Positions 19,103-28,754 are shown, counted from the stretch's first letter. The stretch: 64,000 nucleotides of DNA from Planctomyces sp. SH-PL14 (GCF_001610835.1 NZ_CP011270.1:1940001-2004000), one strand, 5' to 3'. Notes: generated by a model from the letters alone, not told the origin. Numbers and translations: made by a program.

Positions 19103-22039
19103 TCAGATGGCCTTCTCGCCCCCTTCGGCCGGCGGGAAGGGCTGCGGTTGCAGCGGCTGAGCCGGAGCGGGAGTCGGCTCGAAGAACCCGCCGTTGGCCG
19201 GGGCGGGCTGCGGATTCGACGGTGGCGGCGAAAAGCCTCCCGGGGTTCCGAAGGCAGGCTGCTGGCCGCCGGTCGGGAAGAACCCGTTGTCCGGCAGGAC
19301 CGAGGGATAGTGCTGCGGCTCGACAGCCGGCATCGGTCCGATGCCGCCGGGTGGGATCGTGGACTTCACCGGATCGTCGAAGAAGACCGGATCCTGGCGG
19401 CGCGACGGAATCGAAGTCCCGCCAGCTCCTCCCGGCTGCGGTCCCCCGGCGGGCGGGAACATTCCCGGAGCGGTGTCGCCCGGGAACAGCGGACTGGACG
19501 AATTCCCTCCCGGGCTCGGGGAGAACGGGACGCTGGACGGGTTCCCCGCCGCATTCCCCGGGAACGGATCGACGAACGGCGTCGGCTGCGGTTCATCCGA
19601 CAGTCCGGGACGCCCCGTGGGCTGCGGGCGGGTCCGGCCGCCGGCTCCCGGGAACGGATCGCCGGCTCCGGGACCACCGGCCGGCTCGGGCGAGAAGAGG
19701 TCCGTTGGCCGCTCCGCGGGGCGACCGAAGTTCGGCTGTTCCGGCATCGCGGGGAAAGGACTTCCGGCGTCCGGCGAACGGGATCCGGGGTAGGGAATCG
19801 TCTGCGGCTGGCCGAGGTCCGTGGAGAACGGCGAGCTGTTGCCCGGGACCGCCGGGGCGAAGCCGCCGTTGTACGGCTGATCCGGAACGCCGCGGTTGAG
19901 GCCGGGAGCGGCGTAGGGGTTCGCCGGCATGCTCGAAGGGGTGTCGACCTTCTTCTCCGGAACGACCTTCCGGTTCGGCCGGGCCAGCTCGTCGTCATCG
20001 CGACGGCGGTGGAGGATCTTGTCTTCCGGAATCGACGAGTTCCCCGACGGGCCGGTCGGGATCGACGTGCGGGACGGCTGGTTGTCGACCGCTCCGTTGG
20101 GACGCCACTGTCCGTCGGTCGCCGGCATCCCGGTGTTTCCACGATCGCGGCCCGGGAAGGTCGACGAGGGGAGCGGCTCCTGCCCGAAGGGGCTCGTCAG
20201 GGGTCCGCCTTGCTCGCGGCCGGGGGCGCCATTCCAGGCGCCGTCTTCGGCTCGGCCGGGGAGGGAGCCGGAGCCGGGATTGAAGTTGCCGCCGGGGTTG
20301 AAGCCGGTCCCCGGGTTGACGCCGTTACCGGAGTTGAAGCTGTTGCCGGCGTTGAAGCCGGGGCCGGGGCTGGCGAGCGAACCTTGGCCGGCGCCGGGGT
20401 TGGCCGGGAGGGAACCGTTGCCGCCGGGGAACGGCTCACGACCACCGGGGACGGTGCTCTGCACACGGGAGGGCAGACCGTCGTCGAGGTCAGGTCGCGC
20501 GCGGGAGGGGACGGTCGAGCGGCCACCGGTGGAAGGGGGGCCGCCGGTGGACGGGAGACCGCCGGCACCGTTTCCGGGGCGGGCGGCGGGGTAACCGGGG
20601 CCGGGGCTGGTTCCCTGGTTTCCGGGAAAGGTCCGCGGGTCGATCGACCCCGGCCCCCCCGTGCTGGGACTGCCGCTGGCGGCAATCGCGATTTCAAAGA
20701 CCTTGACGACCGGCTCCGCGTTCGCGGCGGAGAGCCGCGAGGCGAGCGTCGCCACGCCCGGACGGGCGCCGACGGCGTAGAACTTGATCCGCCGCGAATC
20801 CCCCGCCGCGAGCTCGGACATCCGGTGCTCGAGGTATTCGCCATAGCGGTGGTCGAGCTGGTCGGAGATCGTGACGTAGGTGACGACGTCCGTCGCCGGG
20901 CCGTCGCCCGTGTTGCGGATGACGTAGTAGGCCCGGACGTCTCCGCCAAGGTCGACCTGATTCGGCTGTTCGAGATCGAGCGTCAGGACCGGCCGCGGGG
21001 CGGGCCGCGTCGGTTGCGGCGGCGCGGGCGGGGGCGTCGGAGGCGCGGCCGGCACTTCCGGCGGAATGTACGGTGTCCGGATCGTCGTCGAGCCCGCGAC
21101 CCGCGCGGTCAGCGAGACGATCGTCTGATGGCGGATCGGATCGCTCGACTCGGGCGTCAGCGTGACGCGGATCCGGCGGCTCTCTCCGGAGCGGAGGTTG
21201 GAGACGTTCCACTGCAGAGCGGTGCCGTCGGGCGTGAGCGACGCGGGGGGCTCGGTGTTGACGACGCGGTGGAGCGCGCTCAGGCGTTCTTCGACGACCG
21301 CCGACTCGATCAGTTCGGGGCTGGGGTTCGTGACGACGAGCGTGTAGCTCGCTTCCTGATTGAGGCTGACCGGTCCGTTCCCTTCCTCGCGCGACACGAC
21401 GATCGAGGGAGTGCGGTTCGTCCCGACCGGCTGCGCGGGATCGACGCTCTCCGCCGCGGAAAAGGTCGGCGCGAAGGAGGCGGTCACCACGCCGGGACGG
21501 GTGACGTAGGGGTGGAAGAGGTCGGCCGCCATCTGGCCGTGGCGGGCCGAGTTCATCGTGAACCAGCCGTCCCGCAGGAGGTAGGGGTTCTGCGGCGCCG
21601 CGGGCTGCGGGCGGGAGACGAGCATCTGCTGTTCGCGGAGGTCCCAGGAGGCGGGGAGCCGCGTGCGGGCGAAGGCGAGCCGGAGGTCGGAGAACGAAGT
21701 GCTGACGGGGGGCGGAACGGGGACGGAGATGGAGACCGGGATCACCGGGACGGCCGGGCCGAGGTCGGTCGGGATCGTGATCGCGATCCGTTCTACGACG
21801 GTCGGTTCTTCGGTCGAGGCTTTAGCCGGGGTGCCCGGGGTGTTGAAGAGGAAGAGCAGGATCGCGCCGATGACTCCCATGACGCCGCAGACGGCGCTCG
21901 CCGTCCAGAGGGAGGCGATGCGGAGGGGGACGAAGAGCGTCCAATTGAGGCGCAGCAGGAGCCGCTGGAACTGGAACCAGGGACCGAAGAGGTAGGGGAA
22001 GAGGTGCTTTGCGTGGAGCAGCCGTCCGTGGGCAGGCAC
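19103..22039 (-). CDS. Large Pro/Gly-rich membrane protein with DUF11-like domains
   Basis: 978 residues. A short basic N-terminus (20-40) and one TM helix (about 42-66) lead to an extracytoplasmic region. About 235-320 and 360-460 are Ig-like DUF11-type repeats (SLNQEASYTLVVTNPSPELI; VDLGGDVRAYYVIRNTGDGPATDV). The remaining 500 residues are low-complexity Pro/Gly/Asn/Ser/Phe, rich in PG and FNPG-like units, probably disordered and surface-exposed or wall-spanning. The start is a GTG with AAGGAG 7 bases ahead, which decides against internal ATGs. Function unknown; an envelope structural role is inferred. Confidence 0.82.
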   Translation of the reverse strand: MPAHGRLLHAKHLFPYLFGPWFQFQRLLLRLNWTLFVPLRIASLWTASAVCGVMGVIGAILLFLFNTPGTPAKASTEEPTVVERIAITIPTDLGPAVPVIPVSISVPVPPPVSTSFSDLRLAFARTRLPASWDLREQQMLVSRPQPAAPQNPYLLRDGWFTMNSARHGQMAADLFHPYVTRPGVVTASFAPTFSAAESVDPAQPVGTNRTPSIVVSREEGNGPVSLNQEASYTLVVTNPSPELIESAVVEERLSALHRVVNTEPPASLTPDGTALQWNVSNLRSGESRRIRVTLTPESSDPIRHQTIVSLTARVAGSTTIRTPYIPPEVPAAPPTPPPAPPQPTRPAPRPVLTLDLEQPNQVDLGGDVRAYYVIRNTGDGPATDVVTYVTISDQLDHRYGEYLEHRMSELAAGDSRRIKFYAVGARPGVATLASRLSAANAEPVVKVFEIAIAASGSPSTGGPGSIDPRTFPGNQGTSPGPGYPAARPGNGAGGLPSTGGPPSTGGRSTVPSRARPDLDDGLPSRVQSTVPGGREPFPGGNGSLPANPGAGQGSLASPGPGFNAGNSFNSGNGVNPGTGFNPGGNFNPGSGSLPGRAEDGAWNGAPGREQGGPLTSPFGQEPLPSSTFPGRDRGNTGMPATDGQWRPNGAVDNQPSRTSIPTGPSGNSSIPEDKILHRRRDDDELARPNRKVVPEKKVDTPSSMPANPYAAPGLNRGVPDQPYNGGFAPAVPGNSSPFSTDLGQPQTIPYPGSRSPDAGSPFPAMPEQPNFGRPAERPTDLFSPEPAGGPGAGDPFPGAGGRTRPQPTGRPGLSDEPQPTPFVDPFPGNAAGNPSSVPFSPSPGGNSSSPLFPGDTAPGMFPPAGGPQPGGAGGTSIPSRRQDPVFFDDPVKSTIPPGGIGPMPAVEPQHYPSVLPDNGFFPTGGQQPAFGTPGGFSPPPSNPQPAPANGGFFEPTPAPAQPLQPQPFPPAEGGEKAI

Positions 22040-22237
22040 GTCCAGTCTCCTTCCATGGATGATCCGCCGTTCGAAGTCCGTCTCGAGCGGGCGGAGGGAT
22101 GGGCGGCCGTCAAGAGATTCCAGACGGATGCGCCCCCGGTTCCGAGCCTATGGGGCGTGATGTAGCAGAATCTGCCGGAGTGGAAAAGGGGAGTTGGGAG
22201 CCTGGAGAGGCGGGGTGCGCCGCCGCGTTCTGGGCCA

Positions 22238-22555
22238 ACCGGGGTCCAGGGGGAACCCCTGGTGGGGAGTGCAGAGGGGCAACGCCCCTTTGCCCGCCGG
22301 AGGCCTGGCTGTCGAAAGATGCTTGAAGGAACACGTGTCCAAGCGCGGACAACGTGCCGGATGCACCTTCACCAACCCGCAGGGAGTCCAGAGCGAGCGG
22401 GGAGTCCTCAACGCCGGTACCACAAAGCAGACGCCCGTTGTGTACCACGGTTCCTCATGGAAGCGCCTCCGGCAGCAAGGGGGCGAGACCCCCTTGACCC
22501 CAGCGGCCGTGGCACAATGGGTTTGAGCAAGCACAGCCGTGCCGGCAAGGACACG
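22238..22555 (+). repeat. Intergenic structured element, copy 3
   Basis: A full copy between the start of the DUF11-type gene and the end of the tRNA gene. Subfamily B (leading CCGGGGTCC; first hairpin 7 bp, CCAGGGG/CCCCTGG with loop GAA). Both arm hairpins have short loops; H3 is an 8-bp stem with loop CGAGA. The right strand of the H3 base has CAGC instead of CGGC. Confidence 0.92.
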
Positions 22556-22576
22556 ACTCCAGACTCCAGAAACGAC

Positions 22577-22606
22577 AAAACCTGCCCCCCGTCAAAGGGG
22601 CAGGTT
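22577..22606 (-). terminator. Intrinsic terminator downstream of tRNA-Thr
   Basis: Read on the minus strand, AACCTGCCCC pairs with GGGGCAGGTT around a short loop, followed by TTTT. It begins 7 bases after the tRNA 3' end. Confidence 0.8.
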
Positions 22607-22613
22607 CGTTCAG

Positions 22614-22686
22614 AGCCACCAGTCGGATTTGAACCGACGACCTATGCTTTACGAAAGCATTGCTCTACCAGCTGAGCTACGGTGGC
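22614..22686 (-). tRNA. tRNA-Thr (anticodon CGU)
   Basis: Folds as a full cloverleaf of 73 nt: acceptor GCCACCG/TGGTGGC with a terminal-side G-U pair, D arm GCTC/GAGC, anticodon stem ATGCT/AGCAT with loop TTCGTAA (anticodon CGT, reading ACG), variable loop AGGTC, T arm GTCGG/CCGAC with loop TTCAAAT, and discriminator T. CCA is not encoded. It reads a codon that is common in this high-GC DNA. Confidence 0.95.
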
Positions 22687-22863
22687 GGACCCCCATGCCG
22701 ACCGCCCCAAGGCGGGTCGAAGAGGGAGCGGAGTAAAGCATACACTCGCGCCGACTGTCAACGGAACCCGTTCGCACGGACCGGGAAATCGCCGGCCCCC
22801 CGCAGACCGGAGGGCCTGAGTCGGGACACGCCGGACAAACACGGAGTTCGCCCGAAAACGAAG

Positions 22864-22887
22864 ACAGCCTCCGGCAAAGGAGGCTGT
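22864..22887 (-). terminator. Probable terminator after rplU
   Basis: ACAGCCTCC and GGAGGCTGT form a perfect 9-bp stem with a 6-nt loop, about 45 bp after the rplU stop. The following minus-strand bases CTTCGTTTTC are only moderately T-rich. Confidence 0.65.
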
Positions 22888-22930
22888 CCCGAATCAGCAA
22901 CAAGACTGGGGCCGGTATCGGCGTCCAGAC

Positions 22931-23284
22931 TTAGGACTTCGGTGCGGCAACTTCGAGACCCGGAATCTGGATCCCCGTCACCTTCACGTGCGTGTACTTC
23001 TGCCGGTGACCGGTGTGGCGACGCGAATTGTGACGGCGGCGGAACTTCTGAATCTCGAGCTTCTCGCCCTTGACGATCGGCTCGACGACTTCGCACGAGA
23101 CCGAAGCCCCGTCGATCACCGGACCGCCCAGAATGCTGGACGCTCCGCCGTTGGCGAGGAGCACCCGGTCAAACTTCAGCTTCGTGCCGGTCTCGACGCC
23201 ATCGCGAAGATCGAGCTGGAGGACGTCCCCCTCCTGAGCACGAATCTGACGGCCGTCGGTTTCAAAAATGGCAAACACGGACAT
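22931..23284 (-). CDS. rplU: 50S ribosomal protein L21
   Basis: 117 residues with the L21 pattern MSVFAIFETDGRQIRAQEGD, a beta-rich core, and the C-terminal KFRRRHNSRRHTGHRQKYTHVKVTGI that contacts 23S rRNA. The ATG at MSVFAIF matches the family start. It follows the RNase G gene by 140 bp on the same strand. L27 (rpmA), which usually follows L21, is absent; a terminator and then the tRNA gene follow instead. Confidence 0.96.
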   Translation of the reverse strand: MSVFAIFETDGRQIRAQEGDVLQLDLRDGVETGTKLKFDRVLLANGGASSILGGPVIDGASVSCEVVEPIVKGEKLEIQKFRRRHNSRRHTGHRQKYTHVKVTGIQIPGLEVAAPKS

Positions 23285-23424
23285 GGTACGGAATCCCGAA
23301 TCCCAAGACGTCAAAATCGGTGAACGTCGGCGTTCTGCCGCAAGCTCCTGGAGCCACTGCGGTTAGGCTCACCGGCGGCAAGCCGGCCGGATGAGCCAAA
23401 CGCGAAGCGGAGCAATGTAGCGAA

Positions 23425-24999
23425 TTACGAGCGGGAATACGAGTCCCCACTCCCCAGAATCGACACCTCCTGGCCGATGTCGTTGAGGCACTTCACGACG
23501 AGGTGTTCCGGCGTGACGTTCATCCCGGTCTGGATCGTGACCGTGATCCCGTACCGCTCTTCCAGGTCAATGATGTCCCGCCGCTTGCGGTTGATCAGGA
23601 AGTCGGCGACGCGGGTGTGGCACTCCACCTGGATCCGCTTCACTTCCTCGTTGCTGGCCCGCTTCATGATCGTGCGGACCACCTCGATCGCCATGCTCTC
23701 GCCGGTCTTGACCATCCCCACGCCGCGGCAGCAGGGGCAGTCCTCATACGCGCTCCGCTTCAGCGACGGCCGGATCCGCTGGCGGGTCATCTCGATCAGG
23801 CCGAACGGGCTGATCCGCAGGACCTTCGTCCGGGCCCGGTCCCGCTCGACGCAGTCCCGCAGCTTGTTCTCGACCATCCGGCGGTGACGCTCGTCCCGCA
23901 TGTCGATGAAGTCGTTGACGATCACGCCGCCTAGGTCGCGGAGACGGATCTGGCGGGCGATCTCCTTCGCCGCGGCCAGGTTCACCTGAAGCGACGTCTT
24001 GTCGGCATCGTTGTCGACGCGGTGGCTGCCGCTGTTGACGTCGATCGCCACGAGCGCTTCGGTCTGATCGATGACCAGCGATCCTCCGCCCGGGAGCGGG
24101 ACGCGGCGGGACTGGATCCGGTCGATCTCTTCCTCGATGCGGTACTTGTGGAACAGCGGTTCCTTGGCCTCGTACAGCTTCACGCGGTCGACGTGTCGCG
24201 GCATGATGACTTCGACGAAGTCCCGGGCCCGCTCGTACGCCTTCGGCTCATCGATCCAGATCGTCTCGATGTCGGCCGAGAAGATGTCCCGGATCGTCCG
24301 GGTAATGAGGTCGGTCTCTTCGTAAATGTCGACCGGCGACTGCTGCTTCTCGATCCGGCGGACGATCGTCTTCCACAGCCGGAGCAGGTAGTTCATGTCC
24401 CGGACAAGATCCTCGGCGCTGCGGTCGACGCCGGCGGTGCGGACGATGAAGCCCAGCCCCTCGGGCGGATCGATCTGGCGAAGGATCTGGCGGAGCCGGC
24501 GGCGGGTCTCTTCGTCCTCGATCTTGCGGCTGACCCCCATCCGCTGGAGGCCCGGCATCAGCACGAGATAGCGGCCCGGGATGCTGACGTAGGTCGAGAG
24601 CGTCGGGCCCTTGGTGCCGATCCCTTCCTTGATGACCTGGACCAGGACTTCGCTGCCGCGGGTGAAGATGTCCTGGATCGGCGGCTTGTGGCGGGCGCTC
24701 CGCTCGTTGAACTTCGGGTTCTTGCGGTTGGCCCGCATCTCCTCTTCAGAGACGAGATGCTTGTAGTACTGGAACTCGACGTCGCTGACGTGGAGGAAGC
24801 CGTTGCGGCCGACGCCGAAATCGACGAACACCGCCTGGATGCTCGGCTCGATGTTGACGACTTTGCCCTTGTAGATGTTGCCGACGAGATTCTCGTGACT
24901 CGTCCGCTCGACGTAGAGCTCTTCCAGCACCCCATCTTCAATGATGGCGATGCGGCTCTCCTCCGGCTGGAGGACGTTGATCAGCATTTCTTTTTTCAT
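23425..24999 (-). CDS. rng: Ribonuclease E/G family endoribonuclease
   Basis: 524 residues, RNase G size, without the long C-terminal scaffold of RNase E. An S1 domain lies near 38-125 (NLVGNIYKGKVVNIEPSIQAVFVDFGVGRNGFLH is split here by function, not by sequence). The DNase I-like catalytic part has the two Mg-binding aspartates in AIDVNSG and DFIDM, and the Zn-link cysteines sit in DCPCCRG. It processes rRNA and decays mRNA from 5'-monophosphate ends. Upstream of rplU, as in several phyla. It has a long leader region; RNase E/G genes are often autoregulated through such leaders, but no specific motif is visible here. Confidence 0.93.
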   Translation of the reverse strand: MKKEMLINVLQPEESRIAIIEDGVLEELYVERTSHENLVGNIYKGKVVNIEPSIQAVFVDFGVGRNGFLHVSDVEFQYYKHLVSEEEMRANRKNPKFNERSARHKPPIQDIFTRGSEVLVQVIKEGIGTKGPTLSTYVSIPGRYLVLMPGLQRMGVSRKIEDEETRRRLRQILRQIDPPEGLGFIVRTAGVDRSAEDLVRDMNYLLRLWKTIVRRIEKQQSPVDIYEETDLITRTIRDIFSADIETIWIDEPKAYERARDFVEVIMPRHVDRVKLYEAKEPLFHKYRIEEEIDRIQSRRVPLPGGGSLVIDQTEALVAIDVNSGSHRVDNDADKTSLQVNLAAAKEIARQIRLRDLGGVIVNDFIDMRDERHRRMVENKLRDCVERDRARTKVLRISPFGLIEMTRQRIRPSLKRSAYEDCPCCRGVGMVKTGESMAIEVVRTIMKRASNEEVKRIQVECHTRVADFLINRKRRDIIDLEERYGITVTIQTGMNVTPEHLVVKCLNDIGQEVSILGSGDSYSRS

Positions 25000-25752
25000 G
25001 GGTCACCCTGTGCCTCGGACGAGATCGTCCGGTTGGGGATATTCCACGGAGGGAACATCCGGTCTGCGGCCGGACAGGGTGAGTTTCTTCGCGAAGGGCG
25101 CCCGCAAGGGACGGTCGCGAAAGGCATTCGGATTCCGGAAGGTTCAGCGCCATAGGGCGGCGGCTGGTCCCGCAAAACGCACGCGGGGCCGCGCCGGGCT
25201 GAAAAGATGCGTTCCGGGGAGCGGCAGCCGTGTAGGGCTCGCCGTTTTCCCGTCCCGCGTCGATCGAGAATGGTTCACGAATGTCCGCGTCAATCCGGTC
25301 GGTCGAGGCCAAGCAGTTCGCCACGGAGGGCGATGCCTCGAAAGAAGAACCGGGAGCGCGCGTGTCCCGCCGGCGGAACGAAGTCCGGACCGGGCAGGGT
25401 GGGGCGCTCTGCGGAAGAATCTGCACGCTGTCAGACCAGGAATGAAAACAACTGGTTCTGTCCGCCCCGGACGACAAGTCCGGAAGCGGGTCGCAAAAGT
25501 ATTTCGTTGACCCGCGGACGAGAGGAACCGGCTGGTCCCCTCTCTCCGTGTCCCCCGGGGTCCCCCCGTGACGCCCTCTTCCAGCCGAGCCCGCGTGATC
25601 TGTGGTGGTCCAGGCACTCCCCTCGCGTCAACGACGTCCGGGCGAGCTGGCAATCGACTGCAATTCTTCGGCGGCTCCCGCGGCCATCGGAAAGAAACCC
25701 CGATTCAGCCCACGGTCGCCAGCAAGGACGGAAGCCCCGCCCTCGAAATCGC
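25000..25752. other. 753-bp gap between EI and RNase G genes, nothing recognised
   Basis: The gap lies after the EI stop-side of one gene and before the RNase G start, both on the minus strand: it is the region upstream of the RNase G start and downstream of nothing else, since EI ends at its left neighbour side. Open frames here lack Shine-Dalgarno sites and domain content. It probably contains the RNase G promoter and leader. No repeat element is present. Confidence 0.5.
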
Positions 25753-27510
25753 CTAGTAGTCGTTGTCCTGGTAGATCTTGCGGAGTTCTCCTCGAAGGAA
25801 CGCCTCGATGTCCCGCGCGCTCTCCATGTGCCGGGCCCGGGCTGCGATCTCCCGGACTTGCGGCATCGTCACGCGCCCGACGAGGTCCCGGATTTCCAGA
25901 ATGGCGGGAGGAGTGACGCTGAAGCGCCGCACCCCCACCCCCATCAGGAGCGGGACGAACTTCGGATCGGAACACATCTGCCCGCAGACGGTGACGGGAA
26001 TCTTGTGCTCATCGCCGGCCTTCTGGACCATTTCGATGAGCCGCAAAATCGCCGGATCGGCGGCGTTGTAGTACCGGGCGACCGCCGGGTCGGAGCGGTC
26101 GGCCGCCAGAGTGTACTGGATCAGATCGTTGGTGCCGATAGAGAAGAAGTCGACTTCCCGGGCGAATTCGTCCGCCATGATCGCCGCCGATGGGACTTCA
26201 ACCATCATGCCGATCGGGATCTTCCTGCGGAACGTGACGTTCTCCTCTTCGAGATCCTCGCAGACGTCCTGCACCAGCATTTTCGCCTGCCGCAGCTCCA
26301 GCAGCGACGAAACCAGCGGGAACATCAGCCAGATGTTCCCCTCGACCGCCGCCCGCAGAACCGCCCGAAGCTGCGTCTTGAACAACCGCTTGTTCGCCAG
26401 GCTGACGCGGATACTCCGCATCCCCAGCTCGGGATTGGCGAAGTCGCTGAAGTAGTCGTGCATGTTCCCGGGGATCTTGTCCGCCCCCAGGTCGAGGGTC
26501 CGGATCACGACCGGGGCGTCCCCGAACGTCCGGGCGACATGCTTGTACGCCTGGAAATGCTCGTCCTCGGTCCGCTCCTTGTGATGCCCCAGGTAGAGGA
26601 ACTCGGTGCGGTAGAGACCGACCCCTTCGGCCCCCCGCTCCTGGCAGTGCTCCGCCTCCTCCGGGAACTCGATGTTCCCCAGGACGATCACGCGGGCCCC
26701 GTCCGCCGTCGTGCAGATGTCGTCGACCACCTGCCGGCTGATGAGCTGGCTGGCGCGGGCCGCCTCTTCGGCCTGGATCGCCCGGTAGCGGCCGATCGTC
26801 GCCTCGTCCGGGTCGATGTAGATCAGGCCTTCGTTGCCGTCGATAATGACCGTTTCGCCCCCTCCGCCGATCTCGGAGAGGAACTGCCCGAGGCCGACGA
26901 CCGCCGGAATCTCGAGCGCCCCGGCCAGGATCGCGGTGTGGCTCGTCGGGCCGCCGACTTCGGTCGCGAAGGCCCGGATGAACTTCTTGTCGAGACTCGC
27001 GGTCTCGCTGGGGGTCAGGTTGTGGGCGAGGATGATCGCTTCGGTCTTGAGATTCGACAGCTCCTGATGCGGCTCCCCGACGAGGTGCCGCAGCAGCCGC
27101 TTTTCCAGATCCTCAAGGTCCAAAGACCGCTCGGCGATGTAGCTGTTGGAAAGGGCGCGGAGCTGACCTGCGCGTTTCCTCAGCACATTCTGCGTCGCCT
27201 GCTCAGGGGCATAGCGTCGCTTGCGGATCTGCTCTTCGATTTCCTGGACCAGCTTCTTGTCCCGGGCCAGCAGCAGATGCGCCCCGAAGATCGCGGCAAA
27301 CTGCGCCCCGAGCTGCTCCGTCGCCAGGCGTTCCTGCTCGGCAATTTCCTCGCAGACCCGCTGCAAGGCGCCGTGGAGCCGGCTGATCTCGAAGTCGACG
27401 ACGTCGCCGGTCAGGTAGCGGTGGGGGATCTGGAGTTCGTTCTTACCGATGAGGATCGCCGGGCCGATGGCCACGCCCGGCGAGACGGCGATCCCCTGCT
27501 TCACGAACAT
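25753..27510 (-). CDS. ptsI: PTS enzyme I (phosphoenolpyruvate-protein phosphotransferase)
   Basis: 585 residues, normal for EI. The N-terminal half carries the phosphohistidine motif GGPTSHTAILA; the C-terminal PEP-binding TIM barrel has RTEFLYL, the ELGMRSIR arginine motif, the IGTNDLIQYTLAADR stretch and the CGQMCSDP cysteine motif. There is no N-terminal GAF domain, so it is PtsI rather than PtsP. It passes phosphate from PEP to HPr, encoded just upstream. No sugar permease (EIIBC) is in the window. All catalytic residues are visible. Confidence 0.95.
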   Translation of the reverse strand: MFVKQGIAVSPGVAIGPAILIGKNELQIPHRYLTGDVVDFEISRLHGALQRVCEEIAEQERLATEQLGAQFAAIFGAHLLLARDKKLVQEIEEQIRKRRYAPEQATQNVLRKRAGQLRALSNSYIAERSLDLEDLEKRLLRHLVGEPHQELSNLKTEAIILAHNLTPSETASLDKKFIRAFATEVGGPTSHTAILAGALEIPAVVGLGQFLSEIGGGGETVIIDGNEGLIYIDPDEATIGRYRAIQAEEAARASQLISRQVVDDICTTADGARVIVLGNIEFPEEAEHCQERGAEGVGLYRTEFLYLGHHKERTEDEHFQAYKHVARTFGDAPVVIRTLDLGADKIPGNMHDYFSDFANPELGMRSIRVSLANKRLFKTQLRAVLRAAVEGNIWLMFPLVSSLLELRQAKMLVQDVCEDLEEENVTFRRKIPIGMMVEVPSAAIMADEFAREVDFFSIGTNDLIQYTLAADRSDPAVARYYNAADPAILRLIEMVQKAGDEHKIPVTVCGQMCSDPKFVPLLMGVGVRRFSVTPPAILEIRDLVGRVTMPQVREIAARARHMESARDIEAFLRGELRKIYQDNDY

Positions 27511-27631
27511 CCATCCATCCCTCTCCGGGGTTTGCCCCGGATGCCGAGCCGCTGGCGCGCCGACGACGCACGCTCCATGGAAACGTGGAACGGACCGGGC
27601 GGATCAAACGTTCCACCTTCGGCACCCGCCC

Positions 27632-27916
27632 CTACGACTCCAGCTTAAAGCCATTCTCGAAGAATCGCGAGATCTGCTCGGCCATGATTTCCGCCTGTTC
27701 TCCGGTCACGGTCAGCGAGAGCGTGGTTCCGGGCGCGGCGGCGAGCTGCAGGAGATCGAACATGGACTTGCAATCGGCCTCGTGCTGGCCGTTGGAAAGG
27801 CGGACGTCTCCCTGGAAATCCTTAATGAGGCGCACCATGAGCGAGCACGGAATCATGTGCAGGCCGTTTTCATTCACGACCGTCACAGTTCGGTTCAGGG
27901 TCATAGTCTCGCTCAT
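27632..27916 (-). CDS. ptsH: HPr-like phosphocarrier with altered active site
   Basis: 94 residues from the ATG at MSETMTLNR, which has GGAAG 5 bases ahead; a GTG four codons upstream is possible. The HPr fold is clear, with the phosphorylatable His 20 in NENGLHMIPCSL and a Ser46-like residue in CKSMFDLLQLAA. In standard HPr the motif is GLHARPA; here Ala-Arg-Pro-Ala is Met-Ile-Pro-Cys, so the conserved active-site Arg is Ile. That Arg helps phosphate transfer in known HPr proteins. The gene lies between ptsN and ptsI. It may work slowly, or with an altered EI, or mainly as a regulator. Confidence 0.9.
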   Translation of the reverse strand: MSETMTLNRTVTVVNENGLHMIPCSLMVRLIKDFQGDVRLSNGQHEADCKSMFDLLQLAAAPGTTLSLTVTGEQAEIMAEQISRFFENGFKLES

Positions 27917-28103
27917 CAGTGCTTCCACGACTCACCTCTCACGTTCGACCGCTCGCAACCAAAAATCAGACTGGCCCGGCATGCCTGCCGGCAAAACCCA
28001 TGCCTTGAGTTCTACCCACAGGACAAAAATCTAATCTCTCGGGTTCGGCGACTCTTCGTGAGTTGGTGACTTCTCGTACAGAATCCTTTCCGTCTGAGGG
28101 GCC

Positions 28104-28145
28104 TGGGCTGCACCAGCCCAACCGCCTTGCGGTCCGCAAAGCGGT
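28104..28145 (-). repeat. Tandem hairpins between ptsN and ptsH
   Basis: TGGGCTG-CAC-CAGCCCA is a perfect 7-bp hairpin. Immediately beside it, ACCGC and TTGC pair with GCAA and GCGGT around one mismatch and the loop GGTCC. There is no T-run, so it is not a standard terminator. It may stabilise the mRNA end or reduce read-through from ptsN to ptsH. Confidence 0.6.
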
Positions 28146-28171
28146 ACGTCACGCACCGTCGGACAACATCT

Positions 28172-28642
28172 TCAGAACTGCTTTTCGTCGGCTTCCTGGA
28201 GCAGGTCCATGACCAGCTGCTGGCTCTTGGACTGCCGGAGGAAGTTACAAAAGTCATCGCTCTTGAGATGGCGGGTGATCGTCTCCAATGCTCGCAGATG
28301 ATCCCCGGGCCGGTCGGGCGGAGAGATCAGCAGGAACACGATATGGACGTCTTCACCATCCAGGCTGGCGAACTCGAGCCCGGCGCTCGAGAGGGCCACC
28401 GTGGCGACCATCCCGTTGACGGACGCGTGCTTCGTATGCGGGACGGCGACTCCCCGGCCGATGCCGGTCGAGCCGAGCTCTTCCCGCTTCATGATGGCGG
28501 CCGCGATCGCCTCTTCGTGTTCGGCCGGGATGCGTCCCGCCTCACGAAGACTGGCGATGATCTCCCGAATGGCCGCCTCCTTGGTGGTGGCCTTCAGTTC
28601 GGGGATGATCGCATCCGCCACGACAAATTCAGTCAGTTTCAT
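28172..28642 (-). CDS. ptsN: PTS EIIA-Ntr/fructose-type regulatory protein
   Basis: 156 residues with the EIIA fold: the phosphohistidine lies in [12 protein letters not shown], and [28 protein letters not shown] is the conserved helix region. Single-domain EIIA proteins near hpf are normally the last phosphoacceptor of the regulatory PTS-Ntr, controlling K+ transport, sigma-54 or stress functions rather than sugar uptake. The context (hpf directly upstream, HPr and EI downstream, no permease) supports that. ATG start. Confidence 0.92.
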   Translation of the reverse strand: MKLTEFVVADAIIPELKATTKEAAIREIIASLREAGRIPAEHEEAIAAAIMKREELGSTGIGRGVAVPHTKHASVNGMVATVALSSAGLEFASLDGEDVHIVFLLISPPDRPGDHLRALETITRHLKSDDFCNFLRQSKSQQLVMDLLQEADEKQF

Positions 28643-28754
28643 TCGTTACTCCCAGGATCCGCCAGCCCGAACCGATCCCCGAATTGCTCCAAAGTTCAAC
28701 ACTCGCCCGGCTTGGCAGGCGAGGAGCGCCGCGACACACCGTATGCCGGCTGGC

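Noticed and set aside
22687-22930. rpmA (L27) expected after rplU
   Set aside because: No frame with L27 features lies between the L21 gene and the tRNA gene; a terminator hairpin and short sequence fill the gap.
25000-25752. A gene in the 753-bp gap upstream of RNase G
   Set aside because: All frames lack ribosome sites and domain patterns and are Arg/Pro-rich.
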